Below are positions 26,881-39,900 of a DNA stretch of 64,000 nucleotides, one piece after another; the stretch's first letter is position 1; each line of letters opens with the position of its first letter. The stretch lies in NCBI GenBank assembly GCA_035582835.1, contig JAYKAV010003133.1:57649-121648 (forward strand), written 5' to 3'. The translations under genes and the position numbers were made by a program. The notes below the pieces were generated by a model that was not told the DNA's origin, did not search any database, and was given only the letters and a program-made list of their open reading frames with translations. This DNA is from Phoebastria nigripes. Taxonomy: Eukaryota > Chordata > Aves > Procellariiformes > Diomedeidae.

Positions 26881-28108
26881 CTGCCCCAAACCAAGATATT
26901 TCTGAAGTATTGAAGAAATATTTCAAAAACAAACTGTTGTTTTGAAAATATTTAGTCATTTTCATATTGACTGAAACAATCACTCAATTTTCCACGAATT
27001 CAGAATAATTTCTAGTCCCTCAAAACCTTTCTTTTTTCCCTGAAAATAGATAATTTTGCAAAGAGAGTTTCACTCAGCTGTACTGATATGGGATCTAATA
27101 CTAGCCAATTTCTTGAGCCAAAATGAATTACACTATGATTTGATAAATCACAATGATTTGATAAATCATAGATCACAAAGATCTAACTTAAACTTAAGAT
27201 AGAATTTGTACAGCAGATTCTAGCTGAGGTCAGGAGTTTCATGCCATTTCTCCAAGTCCTGTAAACATGTCTGAATAAAAAAATTCCAGTCATGAAGGGT
27301 ATCACAAAGCACAGACCAAACTCTGCTCTCAGTTATGGATCTTTGACACCAGGCAGGTCTCATCTGGGTAAATAGGAATGAAATTTCAGTCCATGTCTTA
27401 ACCTGAACTGAACTCAGCTTATTCTTTTCCAGAGGAAGATATAATATAAGCCTTCAGGATATCCTTCTGAGTAGAAATGTTTTGGAGACTGCTTTTCCCA
27501 TTGTTAGGATCATGAAATCTCTTGATTTGGTTTCCCCTGAGTTTATAGGTTCTGCAAAATATTTCTTTCAATAAAATAAAGCAAAGTTTTAAAATAAAAC
27601 TTCAAACTTACTTGTTATTTTTATTAGAAATCTGAAATATCAACAAGGTTTGCAAACAGCTTTATATGCTTTGCTTGAAGTTCTGAGTGAATCTGTACCA
27701 AAATTTGTTTGTCAAGAGACTGATGATTGTGAATTATATTAATACAAAACTTTATTATAGGGCATTTAAACTCAGAACCTGGGGAACATAACCACTTCTG
27801 CCTAATTTTCACTACTGCTTAAATCTGAAGCTCAAAGTAAAACTCCAAAATAAAAGTCAGAGCAAACTAGAAGAGCGAGAGAGAAAAAAAAAAGTGCAGT
27901 TAACCATACAGACCAAAAACATTCTGTTTGACTAATGGATTTTACCAAACTATGAAGTTGATCTCTTTATAGCAAACATAAGTGTTTGTAAGTTATCTGC
28001 TTAATATATAACATTATTCTGTTACTGATATGGATGAAAAAAATGAATCCCAGGCAATTGCACACATTATACTAACCTTTTTCCCTATATCAAAGTCCAC
28101 CTTGTGGA
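26881..28108. other. No recognised feature
   Basis: AT-rich sequence with short chance open frames only. A duplicated near-palindrome at 27135-27150 and 27153-27168 is the only notable detail nearby. Confidence 0.5.
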
Positions 28109-28415
28109 ATAGAATCATAGAATCACAGAATGGTTTGGGTTGGAAAGTACTTTTAAAGATCATCTAGTCCAACCCCCATGCCACGGGCAGGGACATCTTC
28201 CACTAGATCAGGTTGCTCAAAGCCCCGTCCAACCTGACCTTGAACACTTCCAATGATGGGCCATACACAACTTCTCTGTGCAACCTGTTCCAGTGTCTCA
28301 CTACCCTCATCATAAAAAAAATTCTTCCTTATGTCCAATCTAAACCTACCCTTTTTCAGTTTAAAACCATTACTTCTTGCTTGTCAGTACAGGCCTTGGT
28401 AAAAAGTCTCTCAAA
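28109..28415 (-). mobile_element. CR1 LINE 3' end
   Basis: The left edge carries the reversed CR1 tail (AGAATCATAGAATCACAGAA) followed by GGTTTGGGTTGGAAAGTAC. On the minus strand this is the canonical avian CR1 3' terminus. The segment continues through the 3' UTR into the last codons of ORF2 (ATTCTTCCTTATGTCCAATC) and is truncated near 28415, losing most of ORF2. It is moderately diverged and clearly younger than the copy at 21066. Any CR1-encoded protein is missing apart from the last residues. Confidence 0.95.
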
Positions 28416-30597
28416 TATATTAAATGTCAAAATGTATTAAAATAGTTGTTAATGTGGACTCCAACACAAGTAAACCAGATCAAGCTGTAACACATTTTAA
28501 ATAAGGTCTCAGGAAGCTGCAGAGGACAGTTGTAAGAAAATAAAATGCAAATTTCCTTTTGTTGTAAAACACATATATCGTGGCTCAGAAACATTTCCAT
28601 GTTAGCATGAACAGCTTAGTCTTCTGAGATGCAGAAAGTAATTGCAGGATGGAGATTTCACAAATGATGCGTTTCTCAGGGAAATTTGTTTTTTAGAAAG
28701 TTCGGTAGGTGAGTTACCAAGGTAAAACAATAGATGTAAACTTCTCTAACCACAGCAATAAGAAAAGTTGTAAATATACTTCAAGCCTTTCTTATTTTTT
28801 CCTCCAAAATGCTATCTATTGTGACAAGAATCACTCAGCTGGAGTTCTTTGTTTCATTTGAAAAGAACTTGCCATACACCATAGATGAAAGTCCAAATTT
28901 TGTGCCACGGACCCGTCATTTTTCTAAAATCAGTATCGATGTGCTGTCAGTTATTCTGCTCTATTATTAGGTAAGTATCAACCAGCTACTCAAAGATGGA
29001 GAAAATACTGACGTGCGTGAGGTTTGTGCTGATGTACGTAGTCATGTAAATCTAAGTGTATGGCTTAATATCGAGAAGTGGAAAGCCTCAAAATTGAAGT
29101 CAATGAGGTCTTTTCTACATTCTGTTGTTAAAGTGAATAGAGAAAGGAACAGCTGAGACAAGATATTTCAGTGACAGCCTGATCTAAAATCAGAGAAACA
29201 GGATCCATTTCTTCCAGAAAGACAAGATGTTGCAATTCAGCTCCTCCTGACAAAGTCGTTCAGTGGGATTTCCCTTCGTTACAAAAGGAAAACATTAAAA
29301 ATTATTCCACTGAATTAAAAATTATTATTCAGTGTAGCTACTTGTGCAGCCAAACTAAACCAGTGACATGATGTTCAAAATGAAAGGCTAACACAAAATA
29401 TTTAACTCCTTGAGTACATCTATATCACAAATTTCAAGCAATTCTCTGAAGTAACTCTAGTTAAATTGCTGCTGAAGAAGAGGACATTGCATGCTGAATA
29501 TTATTGCATTGATCAATGCTTAAAATCTTGACCAAAACAAGGTTTAGATTAGCCTAGCAGAAACAGGAGTCAATACGTGTCTTTGTCTACACTGAAAGCC
29601 TGCATATACTCAGAAGCAAAATAACAAACAGACAGTAGTGATTATACTTGATATGAGATGAATTTTCTTGTGTAAACAAAAAGTATAAGGACTCTGCATC
29701 TCTGAGCAGTACAATCAGAGATGAGCTGCATTTTGATAAGTTTCTGGAGTGTGAATTTCCAGGATCTGTAAAAGTGAAGTGGACACGACAGAAGAACAAA
29801 TGCAAAATGTATCTCCAAATTCAGGAACAAACCTGGATGTTCAGATACACAACAATGAGATACAGACTGTCTAAATATATTAACTAAATGCTTTGGAAGT
29901 ACAAAATACCTTTGTCTTTGTCTAATATATATATATTAGAAATACAGATACAGATGTAGAAAAAAATGTAAGGAAGTCAGATTCTACCGCTCCTTTTTCA
30001 ACTATAAACAACATTTCATTTCCTCAAAATGTATTAAAAATGATGAAAATGTGGGGTGTAAATGTACATCACAGAAATGCAAATGGAGTCACCAGCTGTA
30101 ATGCAATATGAAGTATTTTCTAAACAGGGATGCAACCACTTGGAAACTTTCTGGCAAAAATGAAATCTAAGTTTTCAAACAGTTTGCTCAACAATTTCTA
30201 TACTGCTTAAGAGTGGGAATTTCAAAAGTGCTCTGCGGTGAAGCTTTTAAAAACATCAGCCCTTCAATGACCATAGCAGAAATCACTGCAGACAAATGTA
30301 TTAGTGTTGCTAAAATCTGGACCTGAGGTTTGAACTCACGGGAGGTGAGTATTGTAATATACAGAGAATATGGCTGGTTTCACTTTGTTGAGTATAGGAA
30401 TGGTTTTGCATGACTGTTTCTTAAACTGGCTTAAGCATCCCTGATTTCCTCTCTAATCACAGCCTAACACTTACTTCTCTGGTAAATTAAAAATGTTTTA
30501 TCTATAGGGCAAACTAGATCAATGAACTGATCCAGCAAAGGAAAGGAAAGGAAAGAAAAGAAGTAAATGGAATTAAAGTTAGGAAGGGAAGGAGAGT
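28416..30597. other. No recognised feature
   Basis: AT-rich DNA with short open frames, a TA run near 29925-29938 and the start of a purine-rich stretch from 30541. No exon or repeat family is supported. Confidence 0.5.
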
Positions 30598-30681
30598 GGG
30601 AGGGAGGGAGGAAGGAAAAAGAAGAAAAAGAAAAAGAAAAAGAAAAAAAGAAAAAGAAAAAAAAGAAAAAAAAAGAGAAGA
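30598..30681. repeat. Homopurine tract, 84 bases
   Basis: From 30598 to 30681 the plus strand contains only A and G, first GGGA/GGAA units and then AAAAAG units. A further purine-rich stretch runs back to 30541. This is a diverged GGAA/AAAG simple repeat that could form triplex DNA. The 76-residue lysine/glutamate-rich open frame through it is a by-product. Confidence 0.95.
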
Positions 30682-33304
30682 TTGCTGAAAAGATTAATTT
30701 TCATCTGTCCCGGTTTCCAGGTTCAGTTCAGTACATGGCCACCCAAGCAGCTGTGCCAACACACTTGAGGGGGCAATGTGAGGGCAGAAATAAATGACCG
30801 GAGTGCGAAAAGAGAGGAGGAGTGTGCTGACCCCACGCTGCTGCCAAAATAAATGCAGATCAGCTCCAATGTCAGGCTCTGTGCAATTTATGACAAGAAG
30901 CAACGTTGCCATGCTTTAGTTGGGTCTGCGCATACTGAGCCCCAGCAGACAATAGGCACCTGCCAGCTTCAGCGGCAGCTGACCAGTCATTTGGAAGATG
31001 TTGCTGATGCTTAACAGAGGTACCTAAAGAGGGAGACAGGCTCTGAAGTACTTTTGAAGATCCATGGCTCGGTGACTTTGGCATACATAGGCATAGACAT
31101 GACAACTTTCAGTACCTGCACACAGGAACTACAGAGCTGTACTTCTCTAAGTAGGTCAGTATGACTGAGCAAAACAAGCCTCCTAACACATACTTTCCCT
31201 AGAAAAATTTCAGCAGCAGAGGATTCATAGTTCATTTACTGATAAAGCACCTCTGGTCTGTATGCAATGTTGCAGGCACAGCTCAAGTTTATAAATTCAC
31301 ACCATTCCCCCAGTGAAGCAGCTATCCCTGTAAAAACGCAGTTGTGCTCAGGCAGCTATGCCTGTGCTGCAGCTTCTCTCAGCAAAGCTTTTGGTCAGGA
31401 ATGGGCACATCTCTGCTTGCCTCGCGTCTTAGCTGAGGCAACAGAAGCCTACAGCACATAGCTTAGGCACAGTTATATTTCAATGTAATTGGTTTTCACT
31501 CGTACTGCAATGTCATAAAGATGCATATCCCAAACTGATTTGGGGCAGCACTTAACTTGGGGTTGTGAGAAAAATACATTATTTGAGATTTACATCACTG
31601 GAAACGTTAACTGCAGTCGGGTAAATTCACTGGAGAGGGAGTGAAGCTGGAATTCACCAGGGGAGAAAGGGGCAGAGGCACTTGAGAAAAGTTGCTGTAA
31701 AAGGTGAAGAATCTTTTTATCAGTATAACAGCTCCAGCACTAGAGCTTCATAACAGTGGGAAACAAAACATCATATCGTTTACCGGTACTGCAACAGCAT
31801 CACACATTTTACACACAGACTGGGTCTAAGCCATTTAAACACTTTATAGGTGTGGGTACACAGACTGTGATTTTTCTACAGTTTCTAGATAAGTAGGAAG
31901 AGATCATTAAAAAGGTAATTTTGATTTTTTGAAGTATTCTTTTCTGGTTGACTCTGTGAGTCCATATATATGTGTATATGTGCCTGTGTGAAGATACGTG
32001 ATATATTCCAGTAGGCATCCAAAGGAAACCAGGGGGCTTTTGCTGCGGCTTTTTGCAGGGTTAGTGAGGAACACCTGGCATTTCTCTCCCCCTGTTTTGC
32101 CACCTCGGTTTCGCCTGGTGCTTGAAGGGCGAGGGGCACGAAGGGGAGCAGCTGTGGGAAAGCATAGCGCCTGGCCCCTGGACCAGGCACCAGCCCTCCT
32201 GCCCAGCAAGGCCAGGGAAAGCCTCCTTCCCTGCGATGCCTGTGGAAACACCGGTGGAGGGTGAGGTTCATGTCCTCTTACCAAACCCTCCCTGGGCAGC
32301 CACAGCCACAGGCTGGGTTCATCTGGCCTCTCCGGCCACCTCAGCTGTGACAGTTTAAAATGAGGCTGCTCTTTGCTAGATGTATACAGTGCAAAGCAAA
32401 AACAGAGTAAATCGCTCAAAAAATGTAGGGGCTGAGGTGAGTCTGCCACAGGATGACTAGAAGCAGCTTCCCTGGGGTAAATTTCAATTTTTTTTTTAAA
32501 TTTTTGTTCTTATCCTGCTGCTGAATTTACCTCAGGGCATCTTTTGACTCCGTGGTGGAGACACATTAAAGAAGCCTTGTAGTCTGCTGTGGTCTCTATT
32601 GGTTCTCCAGACGCGTCTCCTCAGGAGGGCTTTCGTCTGCACAGGTACAGCATTGCCGAGCTTCTGAGCCTCTTTGCTCTTCGTTAACACTCAGCAAAAC
32701 CTCCTTCCCACACCAAAGGCTTGCATAGCTTGTGAGCCAAAGGTACATTATCACATGGTTCCCCCCTCCGAATAGCTCATGTTACTGTACAGGACTGCAT
32801 ATGGAGCTGTGGGTCTGATCGTTAGGATTTTGTAGTCTGTCTTTTGTTGGTTTAGTATGGTAATGTGAGCATTGCTCAAGTCCCTGTTAAGGTGTCACAC
32901 TATCCTGGAACCATGTGGTGTTTCATTTGTTTAGATGCAGCCTTTATGGCTTCAGTAAAGCTCTTTAGGATGTTTGTCTGTTTTTAAATGTCTTCAGGTA
33001 AATAGAGCTTCTCTTGTAGGTTTATTCAATACGTAAATTTAATTAATGTGTTGGCCCTGACCTTTGTAGCCTGAGTTTTGATTGCACTATCTATGAGGGA
33101 AAATTAAGGAAAAAATTAATACAGAGATCCTAAACTTCATATTTCTCCATAAATTTCCAAAATGTTTAGAGTAGCACACAACAGGAAGAACCACCTTTTT
33201 TCATTCTTCAGGAGAGAAAGGAGTGTAAGAGCTAAGCTTAGATATACAGCTCAGGATCTACAATAACCCTGCCATTCCCAAAAACATGGAAGTATCTTAC
33301 AGAG
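30682..33304. other. No supported gene; GC-richer island at about 32030-32350
   Basis: Mostly AT-rich. A segment of about 320 bases at 32030-32350 is clearly GC-richer than its flanks. It supports the longest non-repeat open frame of the window, 180 residues at 31907-32449 on minus, with overlapping frames on plus. The frame has no domain, low-complexity arginine/proline-rich text and no paralogous sequence here. It may be a chance frame in a GC-rich patch or part of an uncharacterised transcript. Confidence 0.4.
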
Positions 33305-33425
33305 ACTTCCACAGTCACTCTTTCAGTTCTTCCCCATCCTTCCTACCATGAAGTTTTTCCTAATATCTGATCTGAGTTTTCCTTGCTACAAGAACCTCTC
33401 TACTGTATTTTTGAGCGCTCTGTTA
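33305..33425 (-). mobile_element. Degraded CR1 3' fragment
   Basis: The phrases ATGAAGTTTTTCCTAATATC and TGAGTTTTCCTTGCTACAAG correspond, on the minus strand, to the end of CR1 ORF2. The equivalent region in the clearer copies is at 28310-28370 and 48050-48090. The tail itself is not preserved. The boundaries are approximate. Confidence 0.55.
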
Positions 33426-36400
33426 ATTCTGTTATTCTTTGCACATTCTTTCATTTGGTTCTTCCAGTTCAATACCAAGTAATGGATGTAATATTTCTTC
33501 TGAGCTCTCTACAGGCTTTCACTAGACAAAAAGATGAGCCTATAGGCAACTGCAATCATAGTTCTNTGATTAAAGAATTTGCCTGGGGGGAAGAAAGTAG
33601 GGCTCAACTTCTTGCATTATCACAGATCCTGCAATGCTGATGGTAAACTGTGTAGGCCCAGATCCAAAAAGGTTTTAGGCTCTCATTAAAAGCTTCTTCC
33701 ATTCAGCTACAAGCCTAACCTCTCTCCTACATTTCCTCTTTCATGCTGGCAACTTCGCTGAGAGAATGCCTTTCAAGTTGAGGTACGCAGTGGAAATGAA
33801 CGGGGGAACCAAGCTTGCTGCTGTTGATGAGACTTAAATATGAGACAAGCCAAGCCGTTGTCAGTCATGTCAACAGTGATTTACTTTTAAGCCTTTCAGA
33901 CCTAAAATTCAGGCATCTGAGGAAACGCAGCATTGAAAAATGAGGTGCTGATAGAGTCTGGGCACCTCCAAAGATTAAGCAGGAGCTTTCAAGAGCTCAG
34001 TTTTAGGTTTTTAAATTCTAAGTCTCACTTAAAAACATCATCGCCTTCCTCGATCCAGGCCTTGTGATAGCTGTGTTTCTGTGACTGCCTGTTTGAAAAA
34101 GGGATTTGCAAATAACTACTCTCCCAAGTATCTGTTAAGTGAGATAATAGTACTTGAATATTTCATGGGGTCTGAGGCTGAATATATCACAGAAGCTGAG
34201 AAAAGATTGGATATTCATCTTTTTCAAACTGCAAGTTCAAATGAAAAAACTACTTTAGACTTTTCTCATAACTACCTTTATTTCATTTCTTAATTAAACA
34301 GTCTAACCTCTAGACTTGTCATATAAGCAGAGAAAATAAGGTTAAACTATAGAATCCATAGCTCTGTGGATGTGAGGTTGTCAGTAGGAAAACTGGGGTG
34401 TATATAAAGGTTATACTTTCAGGAACAGGCATCATTTCAATAGAATGGTTTCAAGATCACATTTTTGGATGTAGTCTCTTTAATGTTGCTATGACTCATT
34501 TTACAAATATTTGGCACACATTTTTACATTACATATGCTGAAATATATGACCTACTTTTAAATTTGTGAAGATGTTAAAAGTTATGAAAGGCTCAGATAT
34601 AACAAAAGCATAGGTTCCAATAAAGCACTGAGGAGCTTGAGTTTTTATGAAAACAATAGAAATATTTTTATTGCTAATCTGCAAAACTGAGTTAAAATTT
34701 TTTAACACATCTTTATGAAATGTCTGGCACTTCCATCCTGGAAATACCACAGTATCCTTCATGCTGACCTCTTCACAACCCTGTGTGTGGTCCCAACTAG
34801 AACTCAGACTTTTACCCCCCTCAGAAAAAAAAAACCAAACAGCTGAGGAGAAAGAGCAACTCATGCAGTTTCCATCCTCAGAAACTGGTTGTTCTGGGAT
34901 TCAAAATAGATACCTAGAGAAGTCACTACTCAGATCTCAATAAATATTTTTGGAATATTATCTCCTGAATTTCTCTAAAAATTTTCCTTGAAAGTTGTAC
35001 CCACATTCTCTTTAATATAATAGAAGTGTTTTTTTACACCAAACTATTTGTGTTATCAAAATGCTATTTACAACTTTTATAAATTCTTCAAGTGACTTTG
35101 TGGTTTTTTAGACAGATTTTCTGTAGTTTGTTCTGAAGCGGAGAAGTGGAGACAGAGAAAGAGAAAGACTGAGTCTTGTAGGTATGAATGTGTTAAGAAT
35201 GTTGTGACTTGCTAGGAAGGAACAAATAAACAAACAAACAAAAAATTCATAGTGACATTTGATTAATTAACCATTTTTTTATCAAACTATCTGCTGATTT
35301 TATGACTTTTAGTTTTGTTCCCTCGTGATGTGATGCTACCTGTTTTCATGGAAATATTCCGCTGATTAAAACACAAGCAAGGAGGAGACTGGTTCAAGTC
35401 TCCAGTTATTAGAAATATTAGTTTAGTTGCTATACACAAAAATATTCTAAAAGGATCACTAGAAAATAGAGAGTATGGTTAAGCAGCAGAGGGAAAAAAG
35501 CTTTTAGAAATAAAAAGATAGCCTTTCAAGGGAGTAGTATAAATAACTTAGGATACAGGCAACTTAAATTTAAAATCATAATAGGGCAAAAGAGAAATAG
35601 ATTTGAGGATCAGATTGCTAAATGAAGAAGAGCTATAATAAAAGCATTTTCAAATGCATCAGAATGAGGAAAACTGCCAGAAGCCCATTAAATGATCAAA
35701 GACAGGAAGGCCAACACAGAATATCTAGAATTATTTTCATGGCTGTGCATTGTCAGAGGGGTAATTTCTACAGAGCAGAGAAGGAGTCTCATGGTGCAGC
35801 TCATGAGACAGAGTGACCCAGTCTGACAGCTCATGGCTTCCAAGTGGAAAAGTCTACTCCTACCATATTTCTGCTTCTTTACCTCACTTCTGGCTGTGCA
35901 CTCCCACCATCCATCTTGTACCAGCTCCTGTTCTCATCAGAGATTTCCATGAGTGTATAACATGCCTTGGCATCGGTGCCCAAAGAGCAAGAGAAGATGG
36001 AAGTTTGACTCTTAAAAAGAGATGCTAAGAACTGCAATTAATAAATTGAATGCAAACTAACCAATAAAAAATATAATAAAATTGAAGTTACAGACACAAA
36101 AATGTATAGGATGTAACAGGGAAAAATTGACACAGTTTTTCTAAAAGAAAACTAGACCTTACAAATCTCTCACTTAAAAGTTACTAGGCAAATAAATAGA
36201 GAACATCCACTTTGTACCTGTATTTTCACAAATGCTTATTGCAAGGTGCATTATCAAATGCTCTTAAAAACCTATGACTGCAAAGTCATTAAAAGATCTC
36301 ATAATTCTGATAAAATAGTAGACAAGTACACTGTAATGCAGAAAGGAAAATTATTCCTAACTACACAATAAAGAAGCACAAAGTTGAATTATTTAAGAGC

Positions 36401-36734
36401 AAGATCTGAAAATCATGGTGGATCATATTTCTCCAAAAACATCAGCTCAACACTGATTGAGAAAAGCAAGTGAATTATTGGAAAAACAGTGAGATAATAT
36501 AAGATGTTACTGCATTGCTATATACATTTTGATCTGAAAGCTTCTAACTGAGATTGGATGTGAGGAGCTAATATTTTAGGAAATTACATTTGTGTATAAA
36601 ATAATAAATTCCAAATTTTAGAACAATGTAGTTCTTTCAAAACTAAAACCAGTCACATACATTCAAGTAGAAAAAAACTTGACAGGTTTCTCCGGCTGTA
36701 GGTTAATAAATACTGTAAATGAATCTAAGCCTGG
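33426..36734. other. No supported gene; possible old repeat scrap at 33890-34015
   Basis: AT-rich sequence. The stretch 33890-34015 (ATTCAGGCATCTGAGG, GAGGTGCTGATAGAG, GGGCACCTCCAAAG) resembles the old amniote repeat scored at 41345 and 42340, but weakly. An AAAC microsatellite lies at 35228-35243. Open frames are up to 111 residues (34529-34864 minus), without domains. Confidence 0.4.
35228..35243. repeat. AAAC microsatellite
   Basis: About four tandem AAAC units. Confidence 0.85.
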
Positions 36735-36857
36735 TACACTGCCGAAAGAGGAGTGCCATCGTGCTCGCTGTTCTGGACCGGGCACTCCCTCCCCTGCTCT
36801 GGGCCCCCCTGAGCACCTGTACGGCAGCACAGTAATCCAGATTAGGCAATTGATGTG

Positions 36858-36859
<2 letters not shown>
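36735..36859. other. GC-rich patch bordering the poly(T)
   Basis: About 125 bases of GC-rich, CpG-containing text lie abruptly between AT-rich DNA and the long T run. No domain or repeat family is recognised. It is possibly part of a retroposed or transcribed unit, but it lies on the wrong side of the T run to be the body of a minus-strand A-tailed retroposon. Confidence 0.35.

Positions 36860-36928
<69 letters not shown>
36860..36928. repeat. Poly(T) run of 69 bases
   Basis: Sixty-nine consecutive T residues without interruption. On the minus strand this is an A69 run. A retroposed A-tail would place the body to the right of 36928. There the minus strand reads AAGTAAAATC directly before the run, with a weak AGTAAA signal, but no recognisable body or target-site duplication. 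Expansion of a simple A/T tract, or an assembly artefact, is equally possible. Confidence 0.95.
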
Positions 36929-36929
<1 letters not shown>

Positions 36930-39900
36930 ATTTTACTTGTTCAGTAAACTTTCAGCTGGGTCAGTTCCTTGATTTTACTCACCACATGACCCCACCAGCA
37001 CCAAGACAAATGAGGGTGTGGATATGTACAGCAGAGGGCAGGATTAAATAACACCTTCTTCAATGAAGTTTCAACTCAGATGATTTTAAATTGATCATCA
37101 GCTGCAGCTTCCTAACACAGGTGCTTGCTCAGGTTTTGCTTTGATAGGAGACCGAGAGATGGTTAATGTACATCTCTGCACCTGTGAATTTAAAAGCCTT
37201 CCTAAATCTACCACTTTATAAATATCCCCATAGACTGTCTTAGGCCAGCCCTGTTCAGGTGAGATAAAAAGCCTGCAACATCTAAACTACTTCTAGCACC
37301 TGAGACAGTCCACTTAGACATTTCTTCAGATACCTTCATGTTACAGTAAAATTGCTATAATTTTAGGAAGAAGTCTAATTTCTCTTCAAGAAGCAGCACT
37401 CTGCATAGAGAATATTACATTTCTTAATCTCACATCATGTTTTTGCAGGCTGTGAGATCGGCAAAAGGGTAGGGGTGAGGTTCTTGTAGGCAGTAATTCT
37501 GAATAGGTGCTGCTGTCAAAAAAAGTTCTCTAAAACACCTGATGTCTCCATTGGTCTGATAGCAAGTAAGAATTTTAGTAACATTAACCATATGTGGCCC
37601 TGCCTGACAAGAGTTTTTTGTAGCTCTGCTCCCTGTATAAGGTATTGNGTGGTGATTGTCTGCTGGAGAGTTTTCATCCTGTGAAATCCCATTTGATCTC
37701 CCTAGAACAGCACTTAATGGGAAAGGCACTGAGCAACAAATCAAGGAGTGAGTTCTACAACCAGAAGGGATGTAGAGGTGAGTAGATTCATTACATGAAT
37801 AAGGGTTCAAAGACAAGGTCATAAATGTGCCCAAAATGCTGTCATTGTTCAAAAGTTAACAGAAAAGGAAATGCCAGGACAAAAATTACCTCTATTTTCA
37901 CTTGCTTTTGCAGTGTACGTCTTGAAATGAAACAAAGGGAGAGCAAAGAACAACAATCCAAATTTTCTTTTGCCGTTTCTTTGCTATATATCCTTAGTAG
38001 AAATGAAAACCATAAGAGCAAAACCACAAGGTTCACCCAGTCCTGGGCACTGCACCTGTTATATTCTTATGCTACAGAAAAATACAATAGAAATGAAAGG
38101 CAATGAGTCATTCCTTCTGCTCTTTGATCAAAGCATGACACAGGTTTTCCACATGTGTAACTCTATGAGGCCCTGGGCAAGACACCTTGTGCATCATTCC
38201 ATTGGAAGTTCGTGAGTAATATTCTCCTGCAGATGAATACTGGAAATCTTAAAGCACAACCTTTCCTTCCTCACAACTTCAAAATCTCACTGGAAAAAGT
38301 TATAGGATGATCCATCTGCACAGGGATTGCATAGCTTCTGCAGAGGTCCTGACTTGTATTGATTTCTCTGTGCATCCTGATAATACACACAAAACAAGGG
38401 CTTTTTACCCTTATGCCATTTGCCTATTTCCATGTTAGTGCATGCTGTCCAGTTATGCCCTTTCCTTTTTCAGCAAAAATCCAGGTGGCTGGCTGTTGCT
38501 CAGTCTGGGCTGAATCGCCCTTGCATGTTGCTAGGGCTTTGAAAAGAGCCACACACCGTTTAGGGCTGTTTAAATGCCCAAAGAAGTAAATCCTGAATCA
38601 TTGAACGAGGACATCTTGTAGGTTTTCCTACTTTTCTACCTAGTCACCCTGGTAGCATGCTGTTGCAGCATGGCTCTTGAAAACCTCTGGGGAACAGAGA
38701 TTTGTAAAATTGCACTGAGAATATAGGTCTCCTAGTGGGTATGTAACCCTCTAAGTATAAGTCAAGAGCTTCTTATAGGAGACAGTCAAGCCACACAATA
38801 GGAAGGCAATGCCCTTTTCTGCTTTATGGCTGGCGAAAACCCTTTTTATCCCAATGATAAAAGTAGCGAAGAATCTTCAGATTTGAACAAATGATATTTT
38901 TGTTGAGCACCGTTATTCTGGAGGAGGGCATGGTAAAAGTATAATTTAATTGGCATAGCTAATGGAAAATAACTTGTATAAATCTTTTTTCTTGTGACTA
39001 GAGTAAGGTTATTTTTATGACTACAGTAAGGTTACTTTCTGATTTTTTTCCTCTTTGTTCCCATTGAATATCATTTGTCCAGTCACTATCACAACTCCAC
39101 AACTCTTTTTTTCATTGTGAAAAACTTTGGCATTTAAAAAAAGAAACTACTTAACATGACAGCAAAACAAGCAAAAAATATTTCCATGTATGTTACTGAG
39201 CTTAATTTTAGCTGATTAAAATCTTACAACTCTGAGTGGCCCCACAGTAGATTTTTTTTTTCCAAAACATAGTTTTGGGAACAGTGAAACACTATATTTT
39301 GTTGGCAAACAGTTACAAGAATTTAAACCTTTAATCAAGCTCTGCTAAATGCTTCAGTTTATAAATTGTTTATGAGTTAACCAGGACTTTCCACACAAAT
39401 CTGTTTCACTTTAATAATAGTCTGGAACTTTGCTACACAGTATTCTGTCCAGTACAGTCTTCTACTGTTCAGATCTGGCTACTGTTATGGTCTGATCAAA
39501 ATCAATCTCACTTACAGAAAAGCTTAAATGTTGTTCATGAATAAGCCAGTGCTGCTAATATTGAATAAAAAAGGCTTTCTAAAGATCTTCCTTCTTGCTC
39601 CTGTTACACACCATAAGGAAGAAAAGCAGGCACTGATTCACCTCTACCTGTCCACCAGCCTCCCTTGGCAAGCCTGATGCATCAACACGGCTGTTTCCCT
39701 TTGCCAGCCCAGAGTGAGGAGTTCTGATTTTGCTCTTAGCCTTACAAAGCTGCAGTTCAGCCGTGCCCCTGAGTCCCATGACCATCCAGGGGGATTAATC
39801 TGCCGTACTAATGACAGGACAGTCTGTTGGGTCAAAGCATTTTGTCATGTTGTTAAGTGCTCGGGGTACATGCTTAGACATATAATACCAACAGAGGGAA

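Noticed and set aside
30567..30797. Lysine/glutamate-rich 76-residue frame
   Set aside because: It is the translation of a homopurine simple repeat.
35375..35410. tRNA-like box B text (GGTTCAAGTCTCC)
   Set aside because: There is no box A at the right distance and no foldable cloverleaf, so it is neither a tRNA gene nor a clear SINE.
37430..37852. 140-residue open frame on the minus strand
   Set aside because: It contains an ambiguous base and has no recognisable domain or codon bias, so chance is likely.
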